Assembly: GCF_010614725.1 (NCBI RefSeq)
Contig: NZ_JAAEHL010000002.1
Span: 310,001-374,000, forward strand
DNA: 64,000 nt
Origin: Flavobacterium ajazii
Lineage (GTDB): Bacteria; Bacteroidota; Bacteroidia; Flavobacteriales; Flavobacteriaceae
Reading direction: 5' to 3'
Positions 55,524-64,000 of this stretch are shown here, piece after piece. A program made the translations under genes and the position numbers. Position 1 is the stretch's first letter. Each line of letters starts with the position of its first letter. The notes under the pieces were generated by a model. That model did no database searches and was not told the origin of the DNA. It saw only the letters and a list, made by a program, of their open reading frames with translations.

Positions 55524-56807
55524 CTATAATCTATTATCTGATATAGTTCCTAAAACTCCTTTTACATCATATATTAAACTATTGCTTTTTTGAATTTCCA
55601 AAAAATCTAACTTTAAAAATTCTGAATGTGCAACTCCTAAAACTATAGCATCAAATTTTTCTTCCGGAAGAATGTTTGTTGTCATAAGTCCGTATTCTTT
55701 TTTAACCTCTTCTGTATTTGCCAACGGATCATATATTGTAACGGAAATCCCATATTCTTTTAATGCCCTTATGACATCTACAATTTTAGTATTGCGAACA
55801 TCCGGACAGTTCTCTTTGAAGGTAATCCCCAACATTAAAAGCTCTGCATGGTTTACTGAAATACCTTTTTTAATCATTAATTTCACCACCTGAGATGCGA
55901 TATATTCGCCCATACTGTCATTCAAACGGCGTCCCGCCAAAATTATTTCAGGATGATAACCAAATTCTTGTGCTCTTTGTGCTAAATAATATGGATCTAC
56001 ACCTATACAATGACCTCCTACCAAACCTGGTTTAAAAGGAAGAAAATTCCATTTTGTGGCAGCCGCAGCTAATACTTCCTGAGTATCAATATTCATTAAA
56101 TTGAATATTTTGGCAAGTTCATTTACAAAAGCAATATTAATATCTCTTTGCGAGTTTTCGATTACTTTGGCAGCCTCGGCAACTTTTATTGTAGGCGCCA
56201 AATATGTTCCAGCTGTAATAACTGACTTATAAAGCGTATCTACTTTTAATCCGATCTCTGAAGTAGATCCTGAAGTAATTTTTAGAATTTTTTCTACAGT
56301 ATGTTCTTTATCTCCAGGATTAATTCTTTCAGGTGAATATCCCGCAAAAAAATCTACATTGAATTTTAATCCTGATATCTTTTCTAAAACCGGAACACAC
56401 TGTTCTTCTGTCACACCAGGGTAAACTGTAGATTCATAAATTACAATATCGCCTTGTTTCAGCATCTTACCTACTGTTTCACTAGCTTTATACAAAGGAG
56501 TTAAATCCGGACGATTATTTTTATCTACCGGAGTCGGAACAGTTATAATAAAATAATTACAACCAGTAATATATTTTATATCTGAAGTACAATAAAGACC
56601 TTTTTCTTCATTCAATGTATCAACTAATACACTTTGTAAAATAACATCCTCAACTTCTAATGTTGTATCAGTACCTTGTTTTAAACTTGTTATTCTTGAT
56701 TCGTTAATATCAAAACCTATAACAGGGTATTTTGTAGCAAATAAACGAGCCAAAGGCAAACCTACATAACCTAATCCGATAACGGCTACCTTTATATCAT
56801 TATTCAT
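55524..56807 (-). CDS. tviB: UDP-N-acetylhexosamine 6-dehydrogenase (WbpO/TviB type)
   Basis: A 427-residue nucleotide-sugar dehydrogenase. VIGLGYVGLPLARLF (9-23) binds NAD, FIITVPTPVD, SPERINPGD and the catalytic-cysteine motif GLVGGHCIGVDPYYL are in order, and LGITFKENCPDVRNTK marks the C-terminal domain. The sequence is of the WbpO/TviB group that oxidises UDP-GalNAc or UDP-GlcNAc to the uronic acid. It would work with the TviC/WbpP-like 4-epimerase at 58999. It is the first gene after the promoter at 56894-56924. Confidence 0.92.
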   Translation of the reverse strand: MNNDIKVAVIGLGYVGLPLARLFATKYPVIGFDINESRITSLKQGTDTTLEVEDVILQSVLVDTLNEEKGLYCTSDIKYITGCNYFIITVPTPVDKNNRPDLTPLYKASETVGKMLKQGDIVIYESTVYPGVTEEQCVPVLEKISGLKFNVDFFAGYSPERINPGDKEHTVEKILKITSGSTSEIGLKVDTLYKSVITAGTYLAPTIKVAEAAKVIENSQRDINIAFVNELAKIFNLMNIDTQEVLAAAATKWNFLPFKPGLVGGHCIGVDPYYLAQRAQEFGYHPEIILAGRRLNDSMGEYIASQVVKLMIKKGISVNHAELLMLGITFKENCPDVRNTKIVDVIRALKEYGISVTIYDPLANTEEVKKEYGLMTTNILPEEKFDAIVLGVAHSEFLKLDFLEIQKSNSLIYDVKGVLGTISDNRL

Positions 56808-56893
56808 ATCCTTGATTATTTTTCGTTTATTATATACACAGCTTCGCTATCCAAAGTCACAGATTTGACTTGAATAGAAAAATTGAATTTCGG

Positions 56894-56924
56894 CAAATAT
56901 AGCACAATAAGTCAATTTTATCAA
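56894..56924 (-). promoter_or_regulatory. Promoter of the Bacteroidota type upstream of the UDP-HexNAc dehydrogenase gene
   Basis: On the minus strand TTG (56922-56924) is followed after 20 bases by TATATTTG (56894-56901), matching the phylum consensus TTG and TAnnTTTG. The transcript would start near 56888, leaving a leader of about 80 bases before the ATG at 56807. The leader holds a small inverted repeat (AAGTCA and TGACTT). It lies between a terminator-like palindrome and the second block of capsule genes. Confidence 0.65.
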
Positions 56925-57014
56925 CTTTCAAAACATCTTATAATTCTCCTAAAAAAAAATATAAATTAAAAAGCTATAAGTCAGTAAACAAAAAATAAAT
57001 ATCAAAAAAAAAGA

Positions 57015-57039
57015 ACAAAAAATCACTAAATTTAGTGAT
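57015..57039 (-). terminator. Palindromic terminator-like element after the UpxY-like gene
   Basis: An 18-base perfect palindrome (ATCACTAAATTTAGTGAT, 57022-57039) can fold into a stem of seven or more pairs. On the minus strand it is followed by a T run (57015-57023). It lies about 60 bases after the stop of the NusG-like gene at 57098 and upstream of a fresh promoter. It is AT-rich, so its strength is uncertain. Confidence 0.55.
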
Positions 57040-57097
57040 ACTTCATTCTTTTCTTTTATTAATCCCTTAAAGACAATTAATTGTATTCCAAAAAATA

Positions 57098-57574
57098 CTA
57101 CAAGGATTCTTTTTTGTATCTTATTTTTAAAATACACCCCAAGGTTTCCAAAACCAGTATATAATGTGTATTTGTTACTTCTTTAACAACTGCCTGATGA
57201 TTATTAAAAGCCCCGGCATCCAATTTTATCTTATCGCCCTTTTTATAAGGCATTACCAAAACATCTGAGATATTTGTATCAGAAAGGCTTTTTTTTATTT
57301 CAGAAATTTCCTCATCACGAACTATAGCGGGTTTACCTAACCAAAATAGATACCTGACAACACCCGCAATCTGAAAAACTGAATTCCTTTCTAAATCAGA
57401 CAACCTGACAAAAAGATAAGAATTAAAAAGTGGCACTTCTATTTTTTTCTTTCTGTCAGACCATTGTTTAATCTGAGTGATTACAGGGCAGTAGGATTCT
57501 ATCCCTATCTCATTTAATTTTTCTGCTACCTTTTTCTCCCACTTAGGCTTTGTATAAACAACATACCAATTCAT
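57098..57574 (-). CDS. UpxY-like NusG-family transcription antiterminator
   Basis: A 158-residue NusG paralogue. The NGN domain begins MNWYVVYTKPKWEKKV (1-16), with YCPVITQIKQWSDRKKK and VPLFNSYLFVRL as typical UpxY motifs; AGVVRYLFWLGKPA follows, and a KOW domain starts near YKKGDKIKLDAGA. UpxY proteins are encoded near the start of Bacteroides capsule operons and allow RNA polymerase to pass terminators in the leader and operon. Here it sits sixth in the first block, 10 bases after ugd, ahead of most glycan genes. It probably helps transcribe this very long locus. Confidence 0.92.
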   Translation of the reverse strand: MNWYVVYTKPKWEKKVAEKLNEIGIESYCPVITQIKQWSDRKKKIEVPLFNSYLFVRLSDLERNSVFQIAGVVRYLFWLGKPAIVRDEEISEIKKSLSDTNISDVLVMPYKKGDKIKLDAGAFNNHQAVVKEVTNTHYILVLETLGCILKIRYKKESL

Positions 57575-57584
57575 GCAATTTATT

Positions 57585-58976
57585 TTAAGCCCCTATTCCG
57601 TTATAAACAAAACCAATTGATTTTAATTCTTTTGCATTTAAAATATTTCTTCCGTCAAAAACAAAAGCCGGCTTTTGCATAGCATCGTATATTTTTTGCC
57701 AGTCATATTTTACAAACTCGTCCCATTCTGTAAGCACAGCAATCGCATGAGCATTTTTACATGCCTCATAAGGATTTTCAAATGTAGAAACTGCATTAAT
57801 ATTTTCTAAAGAACTTCTTGTCTCTAAATAATCCAAATCACTCAAAATTTTATTGCGTGATACTTTTGGATCGTAAACAGAAATTTTTGCCAATTCATTA
57901 ATTAAATCATCCGCAACATATATAGCTGCAGATTCACGCGTATCATTTGTATCTTTTTTAAATGCCCAACCTAAAAAAGCTATTTTTTTATCAGCAACTG
58001 TATTGTAAAGGGTCTGAACAATTTTGTTTGAGAATCTTCTTTTTTGATAATCATTCATAATAATAACCTGCTCCCAGTAATCAGCAACTTCATTTAAACC
58101 ATATGATTTTGCTATATAAACTAAATTCAGAATGTCTTTTTGAAAACAAGACCCACCGAATCCAACGGAAGCTTTTAAGAATTTAGATCCGATACGGCTA
58201 TCCATCCCAATAGCACGTGCAACTTCATTTACATCTGCACCCGTTTTTTCGCACAATTCAGACATAGCGTTAATCGATGAGATACGCTGTGCTAAAAAAG
58301 CATTTGCTGTAAGCTTAGACAATTCAGAAGACCAAACATTTGTTGTTAAGATCTTATCTTTACTAACCCAATTGGCATAAACATCAACTAAAGCGTTAAT
58401 TGCCACTTCTCCTTCCGGTGTTGAATCTCCTCCAATTAAAATTCGGTCTGGGTTTAGTAAATCATCTATAGCAGTACCTTCCGCCAGGAATTCTGGATTT
58501 GAAAGAATCTGAAACTGAACTCCATTTCCTGTATTATCCAAAATACTTTTTATGGCTTCAGCAGTCCGAACAGGCAAAGTCGATTTCTCAACAACTATCT
58601 TATTACTTTTAGAAACTTTAGCTATTTGTCTGGCACACAACTCTATGTACTTTAAATCAGCTGCCATTCCTTTACCCTTACCATAAGTCTTTGTTGGTGT
58701 GTTTACAGAAATAAAAACAACCTCTGCTTCATCAATAGCTTTTTCTACATCAGTCGAAAAGAAAAGATTTCTGCCTCTTGCTTGAGCTACAATTTCTGAA
58801 AGACCAGGCTCATAAATTGGAATATTATCCGTATTTGGATCGTTCCAATCTTTAATTCTCTGTTCATTCAAATCGACAACAGTTACCTGGATATCCGGGC
58901 ATTTCTGCGCAATTACCGCCATAGTAGGGCCTCCTACATAACCTGCACCAATGCAGCAAATTTTTGTGATTTTCAT
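57585..58976 (-). CDS. ugd: UDP-glucose 6-dehydrogenase, animal-like form
   Basis: A 463-residue enzyme making UDP-glucuronate. [20 protein letters not shown] (5-24) binds [32 protein letters not shown] and [11 protein letters not shown] follow, and the catalytic cysteine lies in [23 protein letters not shown] and [12 protein letters not shown] are shared with animal and plant UGDH as I recall them, rather than with the short bacterial Ugd. The enzyme supplies uronic acid for the glycan or for 4-epimerisation. It lies between the epimerase and UpxY genes with gaps of 22 and 10 bases. Confidence 0.95.
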   Translation of the reverse strand: MKITKICCIGAGYVGGPTMAVIAQKCPDIQVTVVDLNEQRIKDWNDPNTDNIPIYEPGLSEIVAQARGRNLFFSTDVEKAIDEAEVVFISVNTPTKTYGKGKGMAADLKYIELCARQIAKVSKSNKIVVEKSTLPVRTAEAIKSILDNTGNGVQFQILSNPEFLAEGTAIDDLLNPDRILIGGDSTPEGEVAINALVDVYANWVSKDKILTTNVWSSELSKLTANAFLAQRISSINAMSELCEKTGADVNEVARAIGMDSRIGSKFLKASVGFGGSCFQKDILNLVYIAKSYGLNEVADYWEQVIIMNDYQKRRFSNKIVQTLYNTVADKKIAFLGWAFKKDTNDTRESAAIYVADDLINELAKISVYDPKVSRNKILSDLDYLETRSSLENINAVSTFENPYEACKNAHAIAVLTEWDEFVKYDWQKIYDAMQKPAFVFDGRNILNAKELKSIGFVYNGIGA

Positions 58977-58998
58977 ATTTTCTATATTACTACTTTCA

Positions 58999-59982
58999 TT
59001 ATTTTAAATTATTCCAATACCATTTTACTGCTTCTTTCAGCCCTGCTTCCAGCGAATATTCCGGATTATAACCTAACATCTTTTCGGCTTTGTGTATACT
59101 AGCTAATGAATGTGGAATATCCCCTACTCTTTCTTCTCCATAAATAACAGGCACATCCGCTATTTTCGAATCATATTCACTTAAATATTTTTTTAAATAG
59201 CCGACCAAATCATTTAACGTGTTTCTATCTCCAAAAGCGGTATTATAAACGGTATTAACTGCCTCAGGTTTTTTGGCTGAAATTGCCAAAGCATTCATCT
59301 GAATTACATTATCAATATAAGTAAAATCCCTTGAATAATTTCCATCACCATTTATAACAGGACTCTCATAATTCATTAACTGCATTACAAATTTAGGAAT
59401 AACAGCTGCATAAGCGCCTTGTGGATCCTGTTTTCTTCCAAATACATTAAAATAACGCAAACCTATGGTTTCCAAACCGTACGATTTACTAAAAATCTCT
59501 GCATATAATTCATTCACATATTTTGTAATTGCATAAGGCGATAATGGCTTTCCTATTATGTCTTCAACTTTTGGCAGCCCTTCTGAATCACCATAAGTAG
59601 ACGAGCTCGCTGCATAAATGAATCTTTTTACTTTAGCATCACGTGCTGAAACCAACATATTCAAAAAACCCGAAACATTTACATCATTTGTGGTAATCGG
59701 ATCATTAATTGATCTTGGCACAGAACCTAATGCAGCCTGATGCAGCACATAATTTACGTCTTGAACAGCCAACACACAATCATTTATATTCCGAATATCT
59801 CCTTCAATTAATTTAAAATCAGGATTGATTAAAAAATCTTTCAGATTATGATGATGTCCTGTCGAAAAATTATCCAGACAAACTACTTTTTGCCCTGAAT
59901 TTAAAAAATATTCACATAAATTAGAACCTATAAAACCGGCTCCTCCTGTAATTAAAATAGTATTTTGAATGGATGTCTTCAT
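58999..59982 (-). CDS. UDP-HexNAc/UDP-sugar 4-epimerase (WbpP/TviC type)
   Basis: A 327-residue extended [18 protein letters not shown] (9-23) binds [14 protein letters not shown] follows, [10 protein letters not shown] (124-133) holds the active serine, and Y150/K154 in YAITK are catalytic. [13 protein letters not shown] and [12 protein letters not shown] resemble WbpP/TviC, which interconvert UDP-GlcNAc and UDP-GalNAc or their uronates. It would pair with the dehydrogenase at 55524. Alternatively it could be a UDP-glucuronate 4-epimerase, given the ugd gene 22 bases downstream. Confidence 0.88.
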   Translation of the reverse strand: MKTSIQNTILITGGAGFIGSNLCEYFLNSGQKVVCLDNFSTGHHHNLKDFLINPDFKLIEGDIRNINDCVLAVQDVNYVLHQAALGSVPRSINDPITTNDVNVSGFLNMLVSARDAKVKRFIYAASSSTYGDSEGLPKVEDIIGKPLSPYAITKYVNELYAEIFSKSYGLETIGLRYFNVFGRKQDPQGAYAAVIPKFVMQLMNYESPVINGDGNYSRDFTYIDNVIQMNALAISAKKPEAVNTVYNTAFGDRNTLNDLVGYLKKYLSEYDSKIADVPVIYGEERVGDIPHSLASIHKAEKMLGYNPEYSLEAGLKEAVKWYWNNLK

Positions 59983-59995
59983 CTATTTTAAATTA

Positions 59996-62440
59996 TTATT
60001 TTTTAAATTTCTTAAAAACTTTTTTCACAAAACCCAGCTGATCATCTTCTTCATGATATCCGTTTGCATATGCTCCATAACCATAGCCGTAACCATATGC
60101 CGATCCGTATTTTGCTTTATTTTCAAAGCCATTCAAAACAATACTCACATTATTCAGCTCTCCTCTTTTTACACGATTATTTAGCATAGTAATCATTTCC
60201 TTTTTTGAATAATTTTGTCTTACGATATATAGTGTAACATCACTAAACTGAACCATTTCTAACGCATCTGCAACAAGTCCTACTGGAGGTGTATCAAGTA
60301 TGATATAGTCGTAAGTTTTCTTAAGCTCATCTATAAATTCTCCCATTACTTCACTAATAATTAACTCTGAAGGATTAGGCGGAATAGGCCCTGAAAGAAT
60401 AACATCAAGATAAGGAATCTGGGTTTTATTGACTATTTCTGACAATGTTTTTTGTCGTATCAAATAATTAACAACTCCGTATTGATTTGTCAGGTTAAAT
60501 TCATCTGCCAGCCTTGGTTTTCTTAAATCCATTCCAATTATAACCGTCTTTTTTTCACTTAAAGCAAAAACAGTGGCAATATTTATCGAACAGAATGTTT
60601 TACCTTCACCACTGATTGACGAAGTAATCATTAATGTTTTTGCTCCATCAAGCTGTTTTTTTTTATATAAAAACTGCAATGAAGAACGAATACCTCTAAA
60701 AGCTTCAGACAATGCTGATTTTGGCTTTTGAAAAACTGCTAAACTTGTATCTTGCTTATTTATCCCTACAACACCAATTAAAGGAATTTGTGACTGATTA
60801 CTAATATCCTCTGCATTTTGAATTGTATTATTAATAAAGAAAATTATAAAAACAATAATAAGAGGAATTAAAACCCCTAAAAACAAGGCCAAAACATAAT
60901 TCACAGAAGTTTTTGGACCAATTAGCCCCCCACCTATGTCTTTTGCTGTATCTATAAAATGAATATCCGATAAATTGGATGCTTTTACAATATCAGCTTC
61001 ATTTCTTTTTTGAAGAAACGTACTGTATATATTATCACTTAAATCATATTTTCTTTTGATTTTCAACAATTCTTGCTGTTCTTCGGGAAGTCTTTTAATA
61101 GTACTCTCTGCTTCACCTATTTTGTTATTGACTAAAGCCAAATCATATTGTAAAGATGACTTTGATGTAGCAATGTTTTCTAACAGTACATTTTTCAAAG
61201 CAACCATCTGGTTATCAAAATCCTTAAAGATTTTATCACTTTTTACCGCATAAGCCATTTCGGATCTTTGGGTTGACAAACTAATAAGCTTTGAAATATT
61301 CGTGACAATATTAGGGTCTTCAATTCCGGCAACAGAAGGCGCCGGCAACTTAGAATAGTCCACACTATTGTTAAGATAAGCCTTCAAAGAATTATAGTAA
61401 GCAATTTTACGCGTTATTACATCTTTTTCAACGTCAAAATCTAAAATTTTATCTGAAAATTTCTCGCCACCTTGTTCGATAGCATAGATGTTTTTATCTT
61501 TTCTGAAAGATTTAAGTTCATTACCAGTTTCTCTCAACTGTGATTCCATTGCTACAAGTGTACTGTCAATAAAATTTATCGTATTAGTCGCAAATTGGTT
61601 TTTACCATCTAACTGAATTTTAATCAACATTTTAACTGTAGAATTCAGATATTCGACCATCCTGGCTTTGTTTGTACCCTGAAGTGAAAGCGCTAGGATT
61701 GACCCAGCTTTTTCATCGGCTTCAACTCCAATCCCCCTATAACGAGCTACAGTAGCATCAAAATCATTAAATTTTACAAAATATTCTTTTCCTTTATAAA
61801 TGCCTGGACTATCTGTAATTTCAAGCTTCCAATTTAAGAATGGCAAGACAACATTTTCTCCAACTTTATATCTTTTAACAAATTCGACAGGCTGAACAAA
61901 TGTGTTGCTATAAGAATTATTAGAATAGGTAAACAATGAAACAGAACTACTCTGAAAAGGTATCCTTATTTCATATTCGTTTGGACTTAAAAACTTAACA
62001 CTTATTAACGTCCCTATTAACTGAGGTTTAGTTTTGTCAATATTAACATAAAAAGGAACCGCTCCATACACATCGAGCATATTGTATTGACCTTTTTCAA
62101 GATAATCTACATAAAATTGTAATTTATCTACTACCAATTCATTATGCGATCTTGACTGCAAAATAGTTGAAATACCACTTACCTGATCCGAAATCCCTCC
62201 CCAATTAAAAACCAAGCTTGTATTGGATGTAAAAAAAGGATTGCTTTCTTCTTTAATAGAAATCAAAGTTTTCATTGCATAAATCTTTTCTTTACGAATA
62301 TTAACCTGATAGGCTATCGCAAATGAAATTATTAAACTCACCAGAAACAGCTTCCAATATCCGGCTATTTTCAGCAAAAAACCTTTAAAATCAAAGCCCG
62401 GATGATTTTCAAAAATTGAAAAATCTTTTATATCTAACAT
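59996..62440 (-). CDS. wzc: Wzc-type polysaccharide co-polymerase with tyrosine autokinase
   Basis: An 814-residue inner-membrane protein. TM1 is about 28-46, a Wzz periplasmic domain with coiled-coil stretches runs to TM2 (about 514-537), and a cytoplasmic BY-kinase domain follows. Walker A is SISGEGKTF (608-616), Walker A' is VIIGMDLRKP (633-642), Walker B is IILDTPPVG (713-721). The C-terminal tail (778-795) has seven tyrosines in a YGYGYGYG-type cluster, the autophosphorylation site. Wzc controls chain length and export together with Wza. It lies 16 bases after the lipoprotein gene. Confidence 0.96.
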   Translation of the reverse strand: MLDIKDFSIFENHPGFDFKGFLLKIAGYWKLFLVSLIISFAIAYQVNIRKEKIYAMKTLISIKEESNPFFTSNTSLVFNWGGISDQVSGISTILQSRSHNELVVDKLQFYVDYLEKGQYNMLDVYGAVPFYVNIDKTKPQLIGTLISVKFLSPNEYEIRIPFQSSSVSLFTYSNNSYSNTFVQPVEFVKRYKVGENVVLPFLNWKLEITDSPGIYKGKEYFVKFNDFDATVARYRGIGVEADEKAGSILALSLQGTNKARMVEYLNSTVKMLIKIQLDGKNQFATNTINFIDSTLVAMESQLRETGNELKSFRKDKNIYAIEQGGEKFSDKILDFDVEKDVITRKIAYYNSLKAYLNNSVDYSKLPAPSVAGIEDPNIVTNISKLISLSTQRSEMAYAVKSDKIFKDFDNQMVALKNVLLENIATSKSSLQYDLALVNNKIGEAESTIKRLPEEQQELLKIKRKYDLSDNIYSTFLQKRNEADIVKASNLSDIHFIDTAKDIGGGLIGPKTSVNYVLALFLGVLIPLIIVFIIFFINNTIQNAEDISNQSQIPLIGVVGINKQDTSLAVFQKPKSALSEAFRGIRSSLQFLYKKKQLDGAKTLMITSSISGEGKTFCSINIATVFALSEKKTVIIGMDLRKPRLADEFNLTNQYGVVNYLIRQKTLSEIVNKTQIPYLDVILSGPIPPNPSELIISEVMGEFIDELKKTYDYIILDTPPVGLVADALEMVQFSDVTLYIVRQNYSKKEMITMLNNRVKRGELNNVSIVLNGFENKAKYGSAYGYGYGYGAYANGYHEEDDQLGFVKKVFKKFKK

Positions 62441-62456
62441 TTCTTGTATTTAGTTT

Positions 62457-63251
62457 TTAATTTTTCAACAACACAAAAAGTGTCGTCCCCAGAGATAATA
62501 ACGTTATAATTGTCCCTAAAGACTGAAGACCCGTCTGGCCGGTTCCCCATGTTTTTTGCTTTAGCGGTTTTACATATATGTAATCATTCGGCTGTAGATA
62601 GTAATAAGGTGATTTCATCACGTTTACATCAGTAAGATCGACATCGTTCATCTGTACTCCTGTAGGTGTCTGACGTATTATAGTTACTGCTTTACGATTA
62701 CCTACAGTAGTAATATCTCCGGCATTAGCAATGGCTTCCATAATATTTACATGTTCCTGAAACAATGTTTTAGTGCCTGTATTCCCTACTTCTCCATTTA
62801 TTGTATATCGAAAACCTGCTAATTTTACAGTAACAAAGATATTTGCTTCTGTTTTAAAATATTCTTCCAGCAGTTTCTTTTCAATTTTAAGACGTACTTC
62901 TTCAAGTGTATAGCCAATTACATTCATTTCTCCTAAAATCGGCATCCTTATATTACCATGGTCATCCACAGTAAATCCATTAAAATACAATCCTGTTTCA
63001 GACCTATTACTATTACCATCAGACTCTTCTGAAGGCTTAAAAATAGCCGTTAACTTAGGATCTATTGCTTTGATTTCCACACTCAAAATATCGTTTACCT
63101 GTAATCTGTAAGGCTTCGATCCAACTGCAGAAATAGTAGTTTCATTTCCGACTGTTCCTTTGTCCTGCAAATACACCAAATCTTTTACAGGGATACATGA
63201 TGTAAAAAGTGTACTGATTAATAATAATAAATAAAAACAGTTTTTCGTCAT
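62457..63251 (-). CDS. Wza-like outer-membrane polysaccharide export lipoprotein
   Basis: A 264-residue OPX protein. The lipobox LFTSC puts the lipidated cysteine at residue 19. YRLQVNDILSVEIKAIDP begins the Poly_export domain (about 48-150), and an SLBB-type domain follows (YTINGEVGNTG). A hydrophobic C-terminal segment (LGTIITLLSLGTTLFVLL) suggests a helix crossing the outer membrane. It is shorter than E. coli Wza (about 380 residues), as usual in Bacteroidota. It precedes wzc by 16 bases and follows recR after 69 bases. Confidence 0.93.
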   Translation of the reverse strand: MTKNCFYLLLLISTLFTSCIPVKDLVYLQDKGTVGNETTISAVGSKPYRLQVNDILSVEIKAIDPKLTAIFKPSEESDGNSNRSETGLYFNGFTVDDHGNIRMPILGEMNVIGYTLEEVRLKIEKKLLEEYFKTEANIFVTVKLAGFRYTINGEVGNTGTKTLFQEHVNIMEAIANAGDITTVGNRKAVTIIRQTPTGVQMNDVDLTDVNVMKSPYYYLQPNDYIYVKPLKQKTWGTGQTGLQSLGTIITLLSLGTTLFVLLKN

Positions 63252-63268
63252 TTTTAAAATTTTATACG

Positions 63269-63300
63269 CAAATATAGCTATTCATTTAGTCTTCAGGAAA
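63269..63300 (-). promoter_or_regulatory. Possible promoter of the Wza-like gene
   Basis: The minus strand reads TATATTTG at 63269-63276, matching TAnnTTTG, with TTTC (63297-63300) 20 bases upstream as a one-mismatch -33 box. The start codon at 63251 lies 17 bases beyond the box, leaving a leader of about a dozen bases. It is in the recR-wza gap, the natural start of the capsule genes. Confidence 0.5.
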
Positions 63301-63320
63301 TCTAATCTGATTGTATTTCT

Positions 63321-63941
63321 TTAATTGTTTTTGAATGTTTTTTCGAAAGGTACACGATGCAAAATGCTTCGCCCCAGCGTAACTTCATCAGCGTATTCTA
63401 ATTCGTCACCTACAGAAATTCCACGTGCAATTGTAGAAATTATAATTTTAGAATCCGAAATTTGTTTGTAAATATAAAAATTTGTCGTATCCCCTTCCAT
63501 AGTAGAACTTAAAGCAAAAATAATTTCGTCAACCTTATCTAGCTTTACTTTCTCAATCAAAGTTGTTATATTCAACTGCCCTGGTCCTATTCCTTCAATT
63601 GGAGAAATCTTACCTCCTAAAACATGATAAATCCCTTTATATTGCCCTGTATTTTCTATAGCCATAACATCCCTAATATCTTCAACAACACATATCGTCT
63701 TATAATTTCTTGATAAATTAGCACATATTTCACAAACTTTTGTATCTGAAATATTATGACAGTTTTCACAAAATTTAATATCCTCACGCATGTTGAGTAA
63801 CGCCTGGGACAAAAAAACAGTCTGTTCTTTAGGCTGTTTTAGCAAATGAAGTACCAAACGTAATGCTGTACGCTTGCCTATCCCTGGCAATTGTGACATT
63901 TCACTGACCGCTTTTTCTATTAACTTTGATGAAAATTCCAT
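63321..63941 (-). CDS. recR: Recombination mediator protein RecR
   Basis: A 206-residue DNA repair protein that loads RecA with RecF and Rec[18 protein letters not shown] (18-34) is the helix-hairpin-helix, [16 protein letters not shown] (57-72) the C4 zinc finger, and the Toprim domain starts at [14 protein letters not shown]. The C-terminal HRVPFEKTF is conserved. It is a housekeeping gene marking the chromosomal border of the capsule locus. A TACTTTTG box directly before the ATG (63947-63954) lacks a -33 partner. Confidence 0.98.
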   Translation of the reverse strand: MEFSSKLIEKAVSEMSQLPGIGKRTALRLVLHLLKQPKEQTVFLSQALLNMREDIKFCENCHNISDTKVCEICANLSRNYKTICVVEDIRDVMAIENTGQYKGIYHVLGGKISPIEGIGPGQLNITTLIEKVKLDKVDEIIFALSSTMEGDTTNFYIYKQISDSKIIISTIARGISVGDELEYADEVTLGRSILHRVPFEKTFKNN

Positions 63942-64000
63942 GAAAGCAAAAGTAATGTTTTAAATGATTTAGTCGGTTTTAAAAAGAACCTGAATGTTAT

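Noticed and set aside
56949..57137. A 62-codon minus-strand frame encoding a hydrophobic peptide after the UpxY-like gene
   Set aside because: It overlaps the UpxY end by 40 bases, its sequence is low-complexity AT-driven hydrophobic, and the terminator-like palindrome at 57022-57039 lies inside it.
918..61253. Plus-strand open frames scattered through the window
   Set aside because: All are short, lie opposite strong minus-strand genes, and show no recognisable domain or motif.
63947..63954. Promoter box TACTTTTG directly upstream of recR
   Set aside because: It matches the -7 consensus but has no -33 element at the right distance and would give an almost leaderless transcript; the region may also belong to an upstream gene outside the window.
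1..64000. CRISPR arrays, tRNA or rRNA genes, insertion sequences, toxin-antitoxin or phage-defence genes
   Set aside because: No regularly spaced repeats, cloverleaf-like segments, transposase motifs or defence-type domains were found; the window is fully accounted for by glycan genes and recR.

Overview
The window is a 64-kb stretch of AT-rich DNA (by eye roughly 30-33% GC) in which every credible gene lies on the minus strand. It reads as one very large surface-polysaccharide (capsule/O-antigen type) locus of a member of the Bacteroidota, most likely a Flavobacterium or close relative. The grounds are recR followed by Wza/Wzc-type export genes, an UpxY-type NusG paralogue, -7 boxes of the TAnnTTTG type, weak or absent Shine-Dalgarno sequences, and many EpsG-, WxcM- and DegT-type genes typical of this phylum. 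I saw no tRNA, rRNA, CRISPR array, insertion sequence or phage gene. No gene-free stretch exceeds 300 bases; the largest is 290 bases (56808-57097).

Transcription runs from high to low coordinates. (1) 57098-63941: recR, an outer-membrane export lipoprotein (Wza-like), a co-polymerase/tyrosine kinase (Wzc), a UDP-sugar 4-epimerase, an animal-type UDP-glucose dehydrogenase and the UpxY-like antiterminator. A terminator-like palindrome (57022-57039) follows, then a good promoter (56894-56924). (2) 46137-56807: UDP-HexNAc dehydrogenase, mannose-1-P guanylyltransferase, rmlB, a second SLBB export protein with its own Wzz, a Wzx flippase, an FAD protein of the UDP-galactopyranose mutase type and a glycosyltransferase. 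(3) 33527-45875: a methyltransferase between two gene-poor gaps, four glycosyltransferases, an EpsG-like polymerase, and a GDP-D-glycero-D-manno-heptose block (epimerase, HddC-GmhB-kinase fusion with a 3' frameshift, hddA, gmhA), then a glycosyltransferase and a 4-reductase. (4) 25079-33311: a second EpsG-like polymerase, a WecA-like initiating transferase, a WxcM-like cupin, a DegT aminotransferase, rmlC, rmlD, rmlA and a PglF/WbpM-type dehydratase, closed by a strong minus-strand terminator. (5) 16487-24941: an ABC exporter (Wzm/Wzt with a C-terminal cargo-binding domain), a hexapeptide acetyltransferase, a GT11 fucosyltransferase and five GT2-type enzymes. (6) 1-16468: neuABC for CMP-sialic acid, a GT10 fucosyltransferase-like gene, three OafA-type acyltransferases, an unassigned GT-B enzyme, two GT4 enzymes, an MBOAT acyltransferase with two tandem SGNH partners, a GT2 enzyme, and a NodZ-like gene cut by the left edge.

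Together the genes could supply UDP-GlcA, UDP-GalNAcA (or GlcNAcA), GDP-Man, dTDP-L-Rha, GDP-D,D-heptose, a 6-deoxy (possibly amino) HexNAc and CMP-Neu5Ac, assemble them with about 18 glycosyltransferases, decorate them with acyl groups, and export the products. One flippase, two polymerase candidates, one ABC exporter and two outer-membrane/co-polymerase pairs suggest that more than one glycan is made here. Genes for GDP-fucose synthesis and a recognisable sialyltransferase are not in the window.
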